Source: Phycisphaerae bacterium (GTDB lineage Bacteria; Planctomycetota; Phycisphaerae; UBA1845; Fen-1342). Taken from it: a stretch of 64,000 nt of DNA. The notes under the pieces are model-generated. The model was not told the origin of the DNA. It ran no database searches and saw nothing but the letters and a program-made list of their open reading frames with translations. Below are positions 31,591 through 40,100 of the stretch, piece by piece; positions within the stretch are counted from its first letter, which is position 1, and each line of letters opens with the position of its first letter. The stretch is from contig JAJVHV010000004.1 in the NCBI GenBank assembly GCA_022072445.1, positions 1 through 64,000 of the forward strand, given 5' to 3'. The translations under genes were made by a program, and so were the position numbers.

Positions 31591-32891
31591 TCGGTCGCGG
31601 CGGGCTTGGCATCGCCCGGGCGGCGCGTCACGTGCAGCGTGCGGCGGTCGAGCTCGCGCTCGACTTCGGCGAGCCTCACGCCGGCGCGGGTGCAGGCCGT
31701 GAGGGTGAAGAAGAGCAGGTCGGCAGCCTCGGCGGCGACGGCGCCGCGTGCCGCGTTTTCAGCATCGAGCACCGCGCCGCAGCCATCGAGCGCCTGGATC
31801 AACTCGCCGGTTTCTTCGAGCAGCTTGGAATTCAGCAGCGCCGGGTCGTCGAACAGGCGCCGGGCGTAGGAGTCGGGCGGTGCTGACGTGCGGCGCGCGG
31901 CCAGCGTGCGGGCCAGCGCGGGCAGGCCGCGCGCGGCGCCCCAGCAAGTCCATGTGTCGCGGTGGCAGAAGCCGGCGCCATGCTGGCGGACGGTGAAGCG
32001 GAGCGCGTCGCGATCGCAATCGACGTCGACGCGCAGCAGTTCCTGCGTCGCACCCGACGACTCGCCCTTCAGCCAGCGGCCGCGCGTGCGCGAGTGATAA
32101 ACGCCGCGGTGCGACTCGACCGCCTCGCGCAGCGTTTCGAGGCTGGACCAGGCCAGACCCAGCGCCACGCCGTGCTCGTCGACGACGACGGTCGGCCAGA
32201 GACCGTCGGCGCGGTCCGACCGCAGCGGAGCGGCGAACGCGGCTGTGAGATCGAGCCGGCCGGTGTAGAGCGCCATGCCGACTTGGGCGTCGACGCCGAG
32301 CGCGTCGAGTGCGGCGACGTCGTCGGGCGTCGTGACGCCGCCGGCGTAGGTCAGTTCGGCGTCGCCGGCGGCGTCGCGCAGCGTGCGGATGCGCGGCAGG
32401 TCGATGCCGGCCATGCGGCCTTCGCGTTCGACAAACGTCACCAGAAAGCCGGAGACGTACGGCCGCAGCTCGTGCATGCAGTCGATGACAGTGCGGCCGG
32501 TCGGCGTCTGCCAGCCATGCACGACGACCTGGCCGTCGCGCGCGTCGAGCGCGGCGATGACGCGCTCGCGCGGCAGATCGCGCAGCACGTCGGGGCGGGC
32601 AGCGGTGCCCAATATCACGCGCGCCGCGCCGGCGTCGAGCCAGCGGATGGCAGCGTCGGCGTCGCGGATTCCGCCGCCGACGCGGCAGCGCGCCTTGCTC
32701 AGCAGATCGCGGATGGTGTCGGCGTTGCTGCCGCGGCCTAACGCCGCGTCGAGATCGACGACGGCGACTTCACCCAGCGGCGCGAAACGCGCCGCGATCG
32801 TGCGCGGGTCTCCGGCGTCGAGCGCCGGCTCGCGACCGCCGACGAGCTGCACGGCGTTTCCGTTCATCAGATCGATCGAAGCTATCAGCAT
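31566..32891 (-). CDS. hisA-hisI-hisE: Trifunctional HisA-HisI-HisE fusion
   Basis: 441 residues carrying three consecutive histidine-pathway steps. HisA (ProFAR isomerase) is about residues 1-222, a (beta/alpha)8 barrel with Asp7, Asp116, Thr152 and the phosphate loops VGGGIRD and YAGGV. HisI (PR-AMP cyclohydrolase) is about 230-318 with the RGVYHSRTRGRWLKGESSG motif and metal residues in VDVDCDRDAL, FCHRDTWTCW. HisE (PR-ATP pyrophosphatase) is about 322-420, with LLNSKLLEETGELIQAL and the EAADLLFFTLTAC helix. The stop lies in malQ's 3' end (25-base overlap). It follows hisF by 3 bases and ends the operon. HisIE fusions are common; fusion of HisA in front is unusual. Confidence 0.93.
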   Translation of the reverse strand: MLIASIDLMNGNAVQLVGGREPALDAGDPRTIAARFAPLGEVAVVDLDAALGRGSNADTIRDLLSKARCRVGGGIRDADAAIRWLDAGAARVILGTAARPDVLRDLPRERVIAALDARDGQVVVHGWQTPTGRTVIDCMHELRPYVSGFLVTFVEREGRMAGIDLPRIRTLRDAAGDAELTYAGGVTTPDDVAALDALGVDAQVGMALYTGRLDLTAAFAAPLRSDRADGLWPTVVVDEHGVALGLAWSSLETLREAVESHRGVYHSRTRGRWLKGESSGATQELLRVDVDCDRDALRFTVRQHGAGFCHRDTWTCWGAARGLPALARTLAARRTSAPPDSYARRLFDDPALLNSKLLEETGELIQALDGCGAVLDAENAARGAVAAEAADLLFFTLTACTRAGVRLAEVERELDRRTLHVTRRPGDAKPAATDQPRPSRP

Positions 32892-32894
32892 GGA

Positions 32895-33653
32895 TCACCC
32901 GCGTACGTGCTCGCCCAGCTCGCGCAGGCGGCGCTTGACGTCGGCCACGGTGGTGTGGCCGTCGTGAAAAATCGAAGCGGCCAGCACCGCGTCAGCGCCG
33001 GCCGAGAGCGCCTCGTGCATGTGCTCGGCCGTCGCGGCGCCGCCTGAGGCGATGATCGGCACGGAGACGGCGGCGGCAACGACGCGGATCAGCGGCAGAT
33101 CGTAGCCGCTGCGCGTGCCGTCGCGGTCCCAGCTCGTCAGCAGGATTTCGCCCGCGCCGGCACGCTCGGCCGAATGGCACCATGCGACTACGTCGCGTCC
33201 GGTCCGCTCCTGCCCGGCACGCACGGCGACTTCCCAGCCCTCGCCGCCGGCCCGCTTGACCGCGTCCACCGCCAGGACGGTGCATTGGCAGCCGTATCGG
33301 CCGGCCAGCTCCGACAGCAGCGCTGCACGCTCCACCGCGGCCGTGTTCACGCTGACCTTGTCGGCGCCCGCCTCGAGAAATGAAGTGGCATCTTCCAGCC
33401 GGCGAACGCCACCGCCGACTGTCAGCGGGATCGACAGCCGCGCTCGGACTCGCCGGACTGCGTCGAGCTGCGTGTCGCGCTGCTCGCGCGTCGCCGAAAC
33501 GTCGAGCATGACGATTTCGTCGGCCCCCTGCTGCTCATAGGCGGCGGCGAGTTCCACCGGGTCGCCCGCATCGCGCAGATTCTGAAACCGAACGCCCTTC
33601 ACGACGCGTCCGTCGCGGAAATCCAGACACGGAATGATGCGAACGGCAAGCAT
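32895..33653 (-). CDS. hisF: Imidazole glycerol phosphate synthase cyclase subunit
   Basis: 252 residues, a (beta/alpha)8 barrel. Catalytic Asp11 (PCLD) and Asp130 (LAVDAV) are present, with phosphate loops VGGGVRR and SGGAAT and the LLTSWDRDGT segment. It uses ammonia made by HisH to convert PRFAR to imidazole glycerol phosphate and AICAR. The gene lies 3 bases after hisH, and hisA/I/E follows at 3 bases. Confidence 0.97.
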   Translation of the reverse strand: MLAVRIIPCLDFRDGRVVKGVRFQNLRDAGDPVELAAAYEQQGADEIVMLDVSATREQRDTQLDAVRRVRARLSIPLTVGGGVRRLEDATSFLEAGADKVSVNTAAVERAALLSELAGRYGCQCTVLAVDAVKRAGGEGWEVAVRAGQERTGRDVVAWCHSAERAGAGEILLTSWDRDGTRSGYDLPLIRVVAAAVSVPIIASGGAATAEHMHEALSAGADAVLAASIFHDGHTTVADVKRRLRELGEHVRG

Positions 33654-33656
33654 CGA

Positions 33657-34259
33657 TCAACCCTCAGCGCCGAGCCAGCGGCGCAGCAGCGCGACGCCCC
33701 ACGCGCCCGACAGCTCCGGGTGAAACTGACACGCCAGCACTCCGCCGCGCTGCAGCGCCGCGACGAACCGGCTGCCGTAGTCGGCAGAGGCGGCGTGCCA
33801 GCCGGTCGGAGGTTCGGCGATGGCGTAGGAGTTCGCGAAATAGGCGTAGTCGGCGTGGAACGCATCAAAAACTGGCTCGGGCAGGACGCGGTTCCAGCCG
33901 ATCTGCGGAACGCGCACGGTGTCCGGCAGGCGCCTCGCGCGTGCGTCGAACAGCGCCAAGCCGCTGACGCCGGGGCTCTCGTCGCTGCCGGCGGCGAGTA
34001 ATTGCATGCCCAGGCAGATGGCCAGCGTCGGCCGCGCGTCACGCACGCGCTGCCGCAGGGCGTCGACGAGATCCGCCGCGTGCAACTGCTCCATCGCGGC
34101 GCCGAACGCGCCGACGCCGGGAAGGACAACATGCTGTGCCGCGGCGACATCAGCGGCGCGCTGTGTGACTTCGGCGCGCGCCCCCGCGCGGCGCAATCCG
34201 GCCAGCACGGAGGCCAGATTCGCGGTGCCGGTGCGTACGACCATGACGGCGTCGCGCAC
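33657..34259 (-). CDS. hisH: Imidazole glycerol phosphate synthase glutaminase subunit
   Basis: 200 residues from a GTG at 34259, one base after the hisB stop; an ATG at 34244 is an alternative and would match the usual N-terminus better. The class I glutaminase triad is Cys82 (AICLGMQLL), His180 and Glu182 (CQFHPELSG). Oxyanion region PGVGAFG and the ADYAYFANSY segment are normal. The usual N-terminal DYGMGN is RTGTAN here, so the interface to HisF may differ slightly. It supplies ammonia to HisF. Confidence 0.95.
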   Translation of the reverse strand: MRDAVMVVRTGTANLASVLAGLRRAGARAEVTQRAADVAAAQHVVLPGVGAFGAAMEQLHAADLVDALRQRVRDARPTLAICLGMQLLAAGSDESPGVSGLALFDARARRLPDTVRVPQIGWNRVLPEPVFDAFHADYAYFANSYAIAEPPTGWHAASADYGSRFVAALQRGGVLACQFHPELSGAWGVALLRRWLGAEG

Positions 34260-34260
34260 G

Positions 34261-34848
34261 TCAGAGCACTCCCTTCGTGCTGGGCACGTCGTCGGAGCCG
34301 TCGCGTGCCACGGCGCGGCGCAGCGCCAGGGACGTCGCCTTGAACGCCGCCTCGGCCTTGTGATGGTCGTTTTCGCCGCGCAGCACGTCGACGTGCAGCG
34401 TCAGGCGTGCGGCGCTGGCCAACGAGCGCAGCACGTGCGCGACGTTCTCGCAGGCCAGCGCACCAAGCGCGTCGCGCCGCAAGTCGAGCCGCACGTCGGC
34501 AAACGGTCGTCCGGAGAGATCGACGACGGCCCGCGCCAGCGCCTCGTCCAGCGGCGCGAACGCGTCGCCGAATCGCGACACGCCGCGGCGATCGCCGAGC
34601 GCCTGGTCCAGCGCGGCGCCCAATGCGAGCGCGCAATCTTCGGCGGTGTGGTGCTCGTCGACGTGCAGGTCGCCGATGCAGGTGAGCGTCAGATCGAATC
34701 GCGCGTGGCGTGCCAGCGCGGTCAGCAGGTGGTCGAGGAATCCGACGCCGGTGCGGATTTCGGCGGCCCCGGCGCCGTCGATGTTCAGACGCAGCGTGAC
34801 GTCGGTTTCGGCGGTCTTGCGCTGCACACTGGCGGTTCGAGGGGTCAT
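34261..34848 (-). CDS. hisB: Imidazoleglycerol-phosphate dehydratase
   Basis: 195 residues, the single-function form without a phosphatase domain, so histidinol-phosphatase must be encoded elsewhere. Mn-binding repeats are HVDEHHTAED (His66, His67) and RGENDHHKAEAAFKA; GVGFLDHLL is also typical. It removes water from imidazole glycerol phosphate to give imidazole acetol phosphate. The ATG overlaps the hisC stop by four bases (ATGA). Confidence 0.96.
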   Translation of the reverse strand: MTPRTASVQRKTAETDVTLRLNIDGAGAAEIRTGVGFLDHLLTALARHARFDLTLTCIGDLHVDEHHTAEDCALALGAALDQALGDRRGVSRFGDAFAPLDEALARAVVDLSGRPFADVRLDLRRDALGALACENVAHVLRSLASAARLTLHVDVLRGENDHHKAEAAFKATSLALRRAVARDGSDDVPSTKGVL

Positions 34849-35951
34849 GAGTGTGATGCTCCTGTGGGTCTCACTGCCGGCTCCAGCGCGGCCAGCAGCC
34901 GGTCAAACGCGCCTGCGTCGCCGGGACAGGTGATGCGCAACGTGTCGGTCAGGCCGGGGCGATCGGGAAATCGGCGGACGGCAATGCCGCCGCGGGCCAG
35001 GCGCTGGTGCACGCCGGCGGCGTCGGCGAAGCGCGACAGGACGAAGTTCGCTTGCGAGGGCAGCGGCTCAGCCCCAAGCCCGAGTAGATGCTGTCGCATT
35101 TGCTCGCGCTCGACGCGGACGCGATGCACAAACGCGTCGACGGCGGCGGCGCCCTGCTCGACCGCGGCGGCCGCGATCGCCAGCGCCGGGCGCGCCACGG
35201 AATACGGACTGCCGGCGACGCGCAGCCAGCCGATGATATCGGCCGGTCCGACGGCATATCCGACGCGCAGTCCGGCCAGACCCCACGCCTTTGACAGTGT
35301 GCGTACCGTGATGGCATTTGGCAGGCGCAGCGCGACCGGCGTCAGATCGACGTCGGCGAACTCGGTGTAGGCCAGGTCGACCATCAGCAGCGCGTGCGGC
35401 GCCGCGGCCGACAGGCGCCGCAGATCCGCTTCGCTCGCAATCGCGCCGGTAGGATTATTGGGCGAGACGACGGCGATCGCCGCGGTGCGCGGCGAAATCG
35501 CGGCGAGCACGGCATCGATCGGAAACGGGCCGCCCGGCCAGTCGACGCTGACGACGTCGGCGCCGGCCAGCCGCGCGTAGCGCGGGAACATCTCGAACGA
35601 CGGCACGGGCAGCAGCAGCTCGCGGCACGGGCCAAGCACGGCCCGCGCGGCGCGGTCGAGCGCTTCGTCGCCGCCCGCGGTGACCAGCACGTTCTCCGCG
35701 GCAACTCCCAGCCGCCGGGCGAGCAGTGCTTCGAGCGCCGCCGCGTCGGGATAGCGCCGCAGGACCTCCGGACCCGCAGCGTGCAGCACGTCGATCAGCG
35801 CCATGGATGGCACGGCGCCTTCGTTGCCGTCGAGAAAGAGATCGAGCGGCGCGGCGACGCGCGGCACACGATACGGCCTCTCGCCGGCGACCGCCGGATT
35901 GGGACGGATGGCGTGGCGAGCGAGCGAGACGTGAGGTGCATTTCGGGTCAT
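34845..35951 (-). CDS. hisC: Histidinol-phosphate aminotransferase
   Basis: 368 residues, PLP-dependent fold-type I. The Schiff-base Lys is Lys221 in TLSKAWGLAGLRVGY; the SPNNPTGA loop, DLAYTEF (PLP ring Asp) and the C-terminal RITCPG Arg that binds substrate phosphate are present. It moves the amino group from glutamate to imidazole acetol phosphate. Position: 15 bases after hisG and overlapping hisB by four bases. Similar sequences can serve aromatic amino acids, but the operon settles the role. Confidence 0.95.
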   Translation of the reverse strand: MTRNAPHVSLARHAIRPNPAVAGERPYRVPRVAAPLDLFLDGNEGAVPSMALIDVLHAAGPEVLRRYPDAAALEALLARRLGVAAENVLVTAGGDEALDRAARAVLGPCRELLLPVPSFEMFPRYARLAGADVVSVDWPGGPFPIDAVLAAISPRTAAIAVVSPNNPTGAIASEADLRRLSAAAPHALLMVDLAYTEFADVDLTPVALRLPNAITVRTLSKAWGLAGLRVGYAVGPADIIGWLRVAGSPYSVARPALAIAAAAVEQGAAAVDAFVHRVRVEREQMRQHLLGLGAEPLPSQANFVLSRFADAAGVHQRLARGGIAVRRFPDRPGLTDTLRITCPGDAGAFDRLLAALEPAVRPTGASHS

Positions 35952-35966
35952 GGGTTCATGCTCGGC

Positions 35967-36842
35967 TCAGGGGACGATCTGCGACGGTTGCGTGACGACC
36001 AGGTCGGTGGCGCCGCGCGCCCGCAGCGCCGGGATCAGCACCGGCAGATCGTCGCGCGGCACGGCCGCCTTGACGGCGTAACCCGCGTCGCCGTGCAGCG
36101 GGGCGATGGTCGGCTCGCGCATGCACGGGAGCGCCGCGACGACCGCCTCCAGATTCGCGGCCGAGACGTTGACCTCGAGCATGACGCGGCGACGGGCTTC
36201 GAGCACCGAATTCAACAGCAGCACCAGCGCGTCGATCCGGGCGCGGCGCGGCGGATCGTCGAGCGCCGCGGGATGCGCATAGAGCCGCGTCGAGGAGGCC
36301 ATCAGCACGTCGATGATCGTCATGCCGTTGGCCGCCAGCGTGGCGCCGGTCGCCGTATTATCGACGATCAGGTCGGCGTCTTCAGGCGGGAACACCTCGG
36401 TCGCGCCGTAGGAGCGGACGCAGGTCGCGTCGAGGCCGCGGCGGGCGATCCAGTCGCGCGTCAGGCGCTCATACTCGGACGCGATCAGCAGCCGCCTGCG
36501 GGGCAGCGCGCCGTCGTGCAGCAGTCCGACCGGGGCGGCCGCGACGAGCCGGACCGGATCGAGCCGTGTGTCGAGCAGCTCGACGAGGCGTGCGTCCAGC
36601 TCGGCGACCCAGTCGGCGCCGGCGAAGCCCACGTCGCGCGAGCCGATTTCGAGCATCTCGACGATGTTCTGCGGCTTGAGAATCTTGACCGTGCAGTCGG
36701 GCAGCGAGATGGTCGGCCGATAACTGCGGCTGCCGGCGCGCAGGCGGATGCCGGCGTCGGCCAGCAGCGCGAGCACTTCGTCGTGCATGCGGCCCTTCGG
36801 CAAGGCCAGCCGCAGCGCGGTAGATGAGGTGTCGTCCGTCAT
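35967..36842 (-). CDS. hisG: ATP phosphoribosyltransferase, long form
   Basis: 291 residues, the long HisG type that needs no HisZ. The catalytic part includes ALPKGRMHDEV, ILKPQNIVEMLEIGSRDVGF and the PRPP-binding segment DLIVDNTATGATL. The C-terminal 75 residues form an ACT-like domain for feedback by histidine. It performs the first committed step of the pathway. The ribosome site AGGAG is 5-6 bases from the ATG. It is the first enzyme gene after the leader and attenuator. Confidence 0.96.
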   Translation of the reverse strand: MTDDTSSTALRLALPKGRMHDEVLALLADAGIRLRAGSRSYRPTISLPDCTVKILKPQNIVEMLEIGSRDVGFAGADWVAELDARLVELLDTRLDPVRLVAAAPVGLLHDGALPRRRLLIASEYERLTRDWIARRGLDATCVRSYGATEVFPPEDADLIVDNTATGATLAANGMTIIDVLMASSTRLYAHPAALDDPPRRARIDALVLLLNSVLEARRRVMLEVNVSAANLEAVVAALPCMREPTIAPLHGDAGYAVKAAVPRDDLPVLIPALRARGATDLVVTQPSQIVP

Positions 36843-36881
36843 GTCTGCTCCTGTCGCAGACGCGGGCGCGGCGGGCGGCGC

Positions 36882-36913
36882 AAAAAAGCGACGCCGACCA
36901 GCGGCCGGCGTCG
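36882..36913 (-). terminator. his attenuator terminator
   Basis: On the minus strand, an 8-bp stem (36913-36906 with 36896-36889, CGACGCCG/CGGCGTCG) and a 9-base loop are followed by six T residues (36887-36882), an intrinsic terminator 40 bases before hisG. The 5' arm region CGCCGGCCG (36910-36902) can instead pair with CGGTCGGCG (36963-36955) at the end of the leader ORF, with one G-U pair, giving an antiterminator. Confidence 0.85.
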
Positions 36914-36944
36914 ATGGTGTTTTCGAGAACTGTCGCTGCCGCGA

Positions 36945-37019
36945 CTAGACCATCCGCCGACCGCGCTCGTGAGCGTGATGATGATGCGGATGGTGCCCGT
37001 TGCTCAGCAACACGAACAT
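36945..37019 (-). CDS. hisL: His leader peptide
   Basis: 24 residues: MFVLLSNGHHPHHHHAHE followed by RGRRMV and TAG. Seven of nine consecutive codons (residues 9-17) are histidine, the classic signature of a leader peptide whose translation senses charged tRNA-His. An upstream in-frame ATG at 37028 lies inside the -10 box and is not transcribed, so 37019 is the start. Stalling at residues 9-17 would free the antiterminator segment just downstream (36963-36955) and let transcription go on into hisG. No Shine-Dalgarno precedes the ATG. Confidence 0.9.
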   Translation of the reverse strand: MFVLLSNGHHPHHHHAHERGRRMV

Positions 37020-37026
37020 GAGCGGC

Positions 37027-37055
37027 ATTATACGAATTCGTACCAAGGCGATCAA
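37027..37055 (-). promoter_or_regulatory. his operon promoter
   Basis: TTGATC (37055-37050), exactly 17 bases of spacer, and a perfect TATAAT (37032-37027). Only seven bases separate TATAAT from the ATG of the leader peptide, so transcription should start at or right next to the A of that ATG, making the leader message leaderless. Confidence 0.85.
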
Positions 37056-37116
37056 GTGCTGCCCGTTGCGCTTGGAGTGGGGCAGGCATCGTGTCTGTCG
37101 CCTCTGGCACCACAAC

Positions 37117-37135
37117 AGCGGGCAGGATGCCCGCT
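37117..37135. repeat. Short inverted repeat after the macroglobulin gene
   Basis: Perfect 8-bp stem AGCGGGCA / TGCCCGCT with a 3-base loop, 16 bases beyond the stop of the minus-strand macroglobulin gene. It may stop transcripts, although the T-run is short. It lies in the 308-base gap that otherwise holds the his leader region. Confidence 0.55.
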
Positions 37136-37150
37136 CCGCACAGAGAGCAC

Positions 37151-40100
37151 TCAATCGCGGATTCCCAGCCGCATCTCGTCGCTGATCGCCCGCACCTCGG
37201 GCGCGTACATCGCGAAGCCCGTCGTCGGCAGCGCGTGAAACGTGCCGGGCGTTTCGGCCCGCAGGCGGTAGCGCAGCACGTGCTGGCCCTGTTCGAGCAG
37301 CCCGATAAAGAACACCACGCGTTCGTCGCGCAGCTCCAGATTCGCGCACAATCCGCCCGCCCAGCGCCCGCCGCTGCGCAGCTCGACCGGTTCGCATCCG
37401 GCCGGTTTGGGATCCTCGAATGCCAGGAAGTCGTAGATATTCCCGGACGTGATGTTCAGCACGACTTCGATCTGCTCGCCGGACGCGACCGCGTCGCCGG
37501 TCTTCAGCGGCACGCGCTGCCAGACGACGCGCTGCTCGCGCCGGCCGGATGCCGTCGGAGGCTCGGTCTGGCCGGCGGGCGGCGTGGCGAGCGCGCCGGC
37601 GGCGGGAATCACGACGTCCTCGACCTGCGGAATCAACCGGAAATACTCACGCCGGATCGCGATTTCGTTGCCGGCGGCAGCGATGTCCTCCTCGCGCGTG
37701 AAGTAGGACAGATAACACGCGTAATAGAGCGAACCGCGGCCGTCCTTGGAGATCGTCACGCGGTGCCGGCCGGGCGGAATGTGCAGCCCGTGCAGCTCGA
37801 TGCGGTTGTCGAGCGGAAACAGTTCGTCGTGAATCTGGAGCGTCTTCAGCTCGCGGCCGTCGAGCAGGATCGAAAGCGTGTAGTGCGGCGACGATTCGCC
37901 GCTGGCCTGCATGTAGTCGGCGATGGCGGCGATGGCCTGGGCGGTGTCGCGCGTGCTGCGCCAGTAGTACCCATGCCGGCGGTTGGCGAGCAGCCATTTG
38001 ACCAGGCGCGGCGTCAGCTCGCTGTGCGGCTCGATCGCGGCCAGCGCCTTGATCGCCCAGGCGTTGGTCTCGATGTCGCTGTTCCACCAGTACCACCAGC
38101 CCTCGGACACCGTCCGCACCCAGGCGGTCTCGTTCGTGTCGTCGCGCTCGACGAACTGGAGCAGATTGCGCAGCGTGCGCGCGGCGCGCTGCGCGTCGCC
38201 GGCGTGGTGATGCGTCAGGGCCAGCAGCGCCCGGCCGTAGTTCGTCAGTTTCCCGCGCTGCCCATCGAGGCGATCAAGCCACTTGCGGGTCTCATCGCTG
38301 GTCAGCCGCTTCTCGAGCGCGAGGATGTAGGCCATGTAGGCCTGCGTTACGAGGTCGCCCAGCTTCTCCTGCTTATCGGGCGGCTCCTGAAGCTCGGCGA
38401 TCACGAGTTGTTCGAGGAAGTCGATGGCCCGCTCGAATGCGCCGCCATCGACCGACACGCCGGCCGCCTTGGCCGCGCTCAGCCCCTGCAGCACGTAAGC
38501 GGTCTGGAACGGCGACGACTCGTCGTCGCGCCACCAGCCCCAGCCGCCGTCGTTGTGCTGCATGGCGTAAAGCCGCTGGAGGCCGGCGTCGACCATGCGG
38601 TCGAGTTCCTTCGTGTTGAAGACTGGCGAGTCGGACCAGGCCCAGCGCGCGCCCGCCGCCTCGGCGCTTTGCTGCTTGCGGCGCTGCGCGATGGTCTCGA
38701 GGTCGATCTTCATGCGCTGCAACGTGTCGCGCACCAGCACGCTCGGATAGAAGCGGCTCATGGTCTGCTCGACGCAGCCATAGGGATAGCCCGCCAGATA
38801 GGGCAGCGCGTCGAGCAGCGTTTCGGCCAGCGTGGGCGACGCCGTGATGACCAGGTGGGTCTTCTCCGCGTCGATCTCCTGCGGCAGGTCGAGCGTCAGC
38901 TCACGCTGCCCGGACTGCTCCGGCCGCAGCGAGCCGCTTTGCGCGATGGTCTTGTCGATGCCGTGCACCAGCACCGGGAAGCTCATGCGTGCGCCGTCGC
39001 TCTCTTCATCGGTCAGCGCCTTGACCGTGATCCGCGCCAGGCCGGGCTTGAGAACTCGAACGGGCCAGTCGAAGCGGTATTCGCCGCCCGCGGCAACCTG
39101 CGCCTCAAGAGTCAGGCGCCGTTCGCCCGTTTTCGGATCAACGCTGCCGGCGGCCCGGCTGTCGAGCGCGGCGAAAAGCTCGGCGGGCAGGCTGAGTTCG
39201 GCCGTGACGCGTTTTTCGTCGGAGAGATCGTTGTGCACGTTGGCGGAGAGCACGACCTCGTCGCGCTCGACGAAGAAGCGCGGCGACTGAAGCCGCACAA
39301 TGAACTGCTTGGTCGTGCGGGCCTCGCTGGTTGCCTTGCCGACGTGCGTCTGCGGTGTGATGGCGTGCGCGCGGACGTGCCAGGTGGTGAGCGACTGCGG
39401 GAACGTCACGTCCACTTCGGCGCGGCCGTTTTTGAGTGTGACGGCGGGTGCCCAGAGGGCCGTGTCGGCGAAGTTGGCGCGAATTTCGGGATCGACGATC
39501 GCGGCAGCGTCTGGCTGGCCGGCTTGGTTCAATGCCTCGCCGCCCATCAGCCCCAGGCGCGATTCGGCCGCTGGCCGGGCGAAGGAGAGGCTGTCGGCGA
39601 TGCCATTGGCGCTGTAGTCGAGGCCACGTAAAGCACCGCCCCCGCGACCGGCGGGGCCGAGTTCTCCTTCGAACAGATTGCCGGCCAGCTTCTGCTTTTC
39701 GTCGCCGCGGACGACGCCTGTGAGTGAAAGCGACCATTGACCCTGCCAGCCAGGGACCAATCCGTTGACGCCAACGAGCGTTTCGGGGCGTGTCAGGACG
39801 CCGAGGGACTGGAAGGCGTGGTCGGTGGAAGTATCGACCGTGGGCGCGTTCTGGCGGCGCTGTCCGTAGTAGAACGTCCGCGGGTCGGGGCCGAATTCGC
39901 CCTGGATGTAATGCAGGGCTTTGTCGTAGGCGGCGAGCACGACTTCGCCCTCGACGGGGCGCCCGCCGGCGTCGGCGGCTTCGACCACGACGTGGCCCAC
40001 GTCACCCGGGCGGTACTCGGATTTGTCGGTGGTGACATGCACATCGAGCAGGCGGTCGGCCGGCGGCACGAACACTTCGCGCAGTTGCGACTGCACGCGG

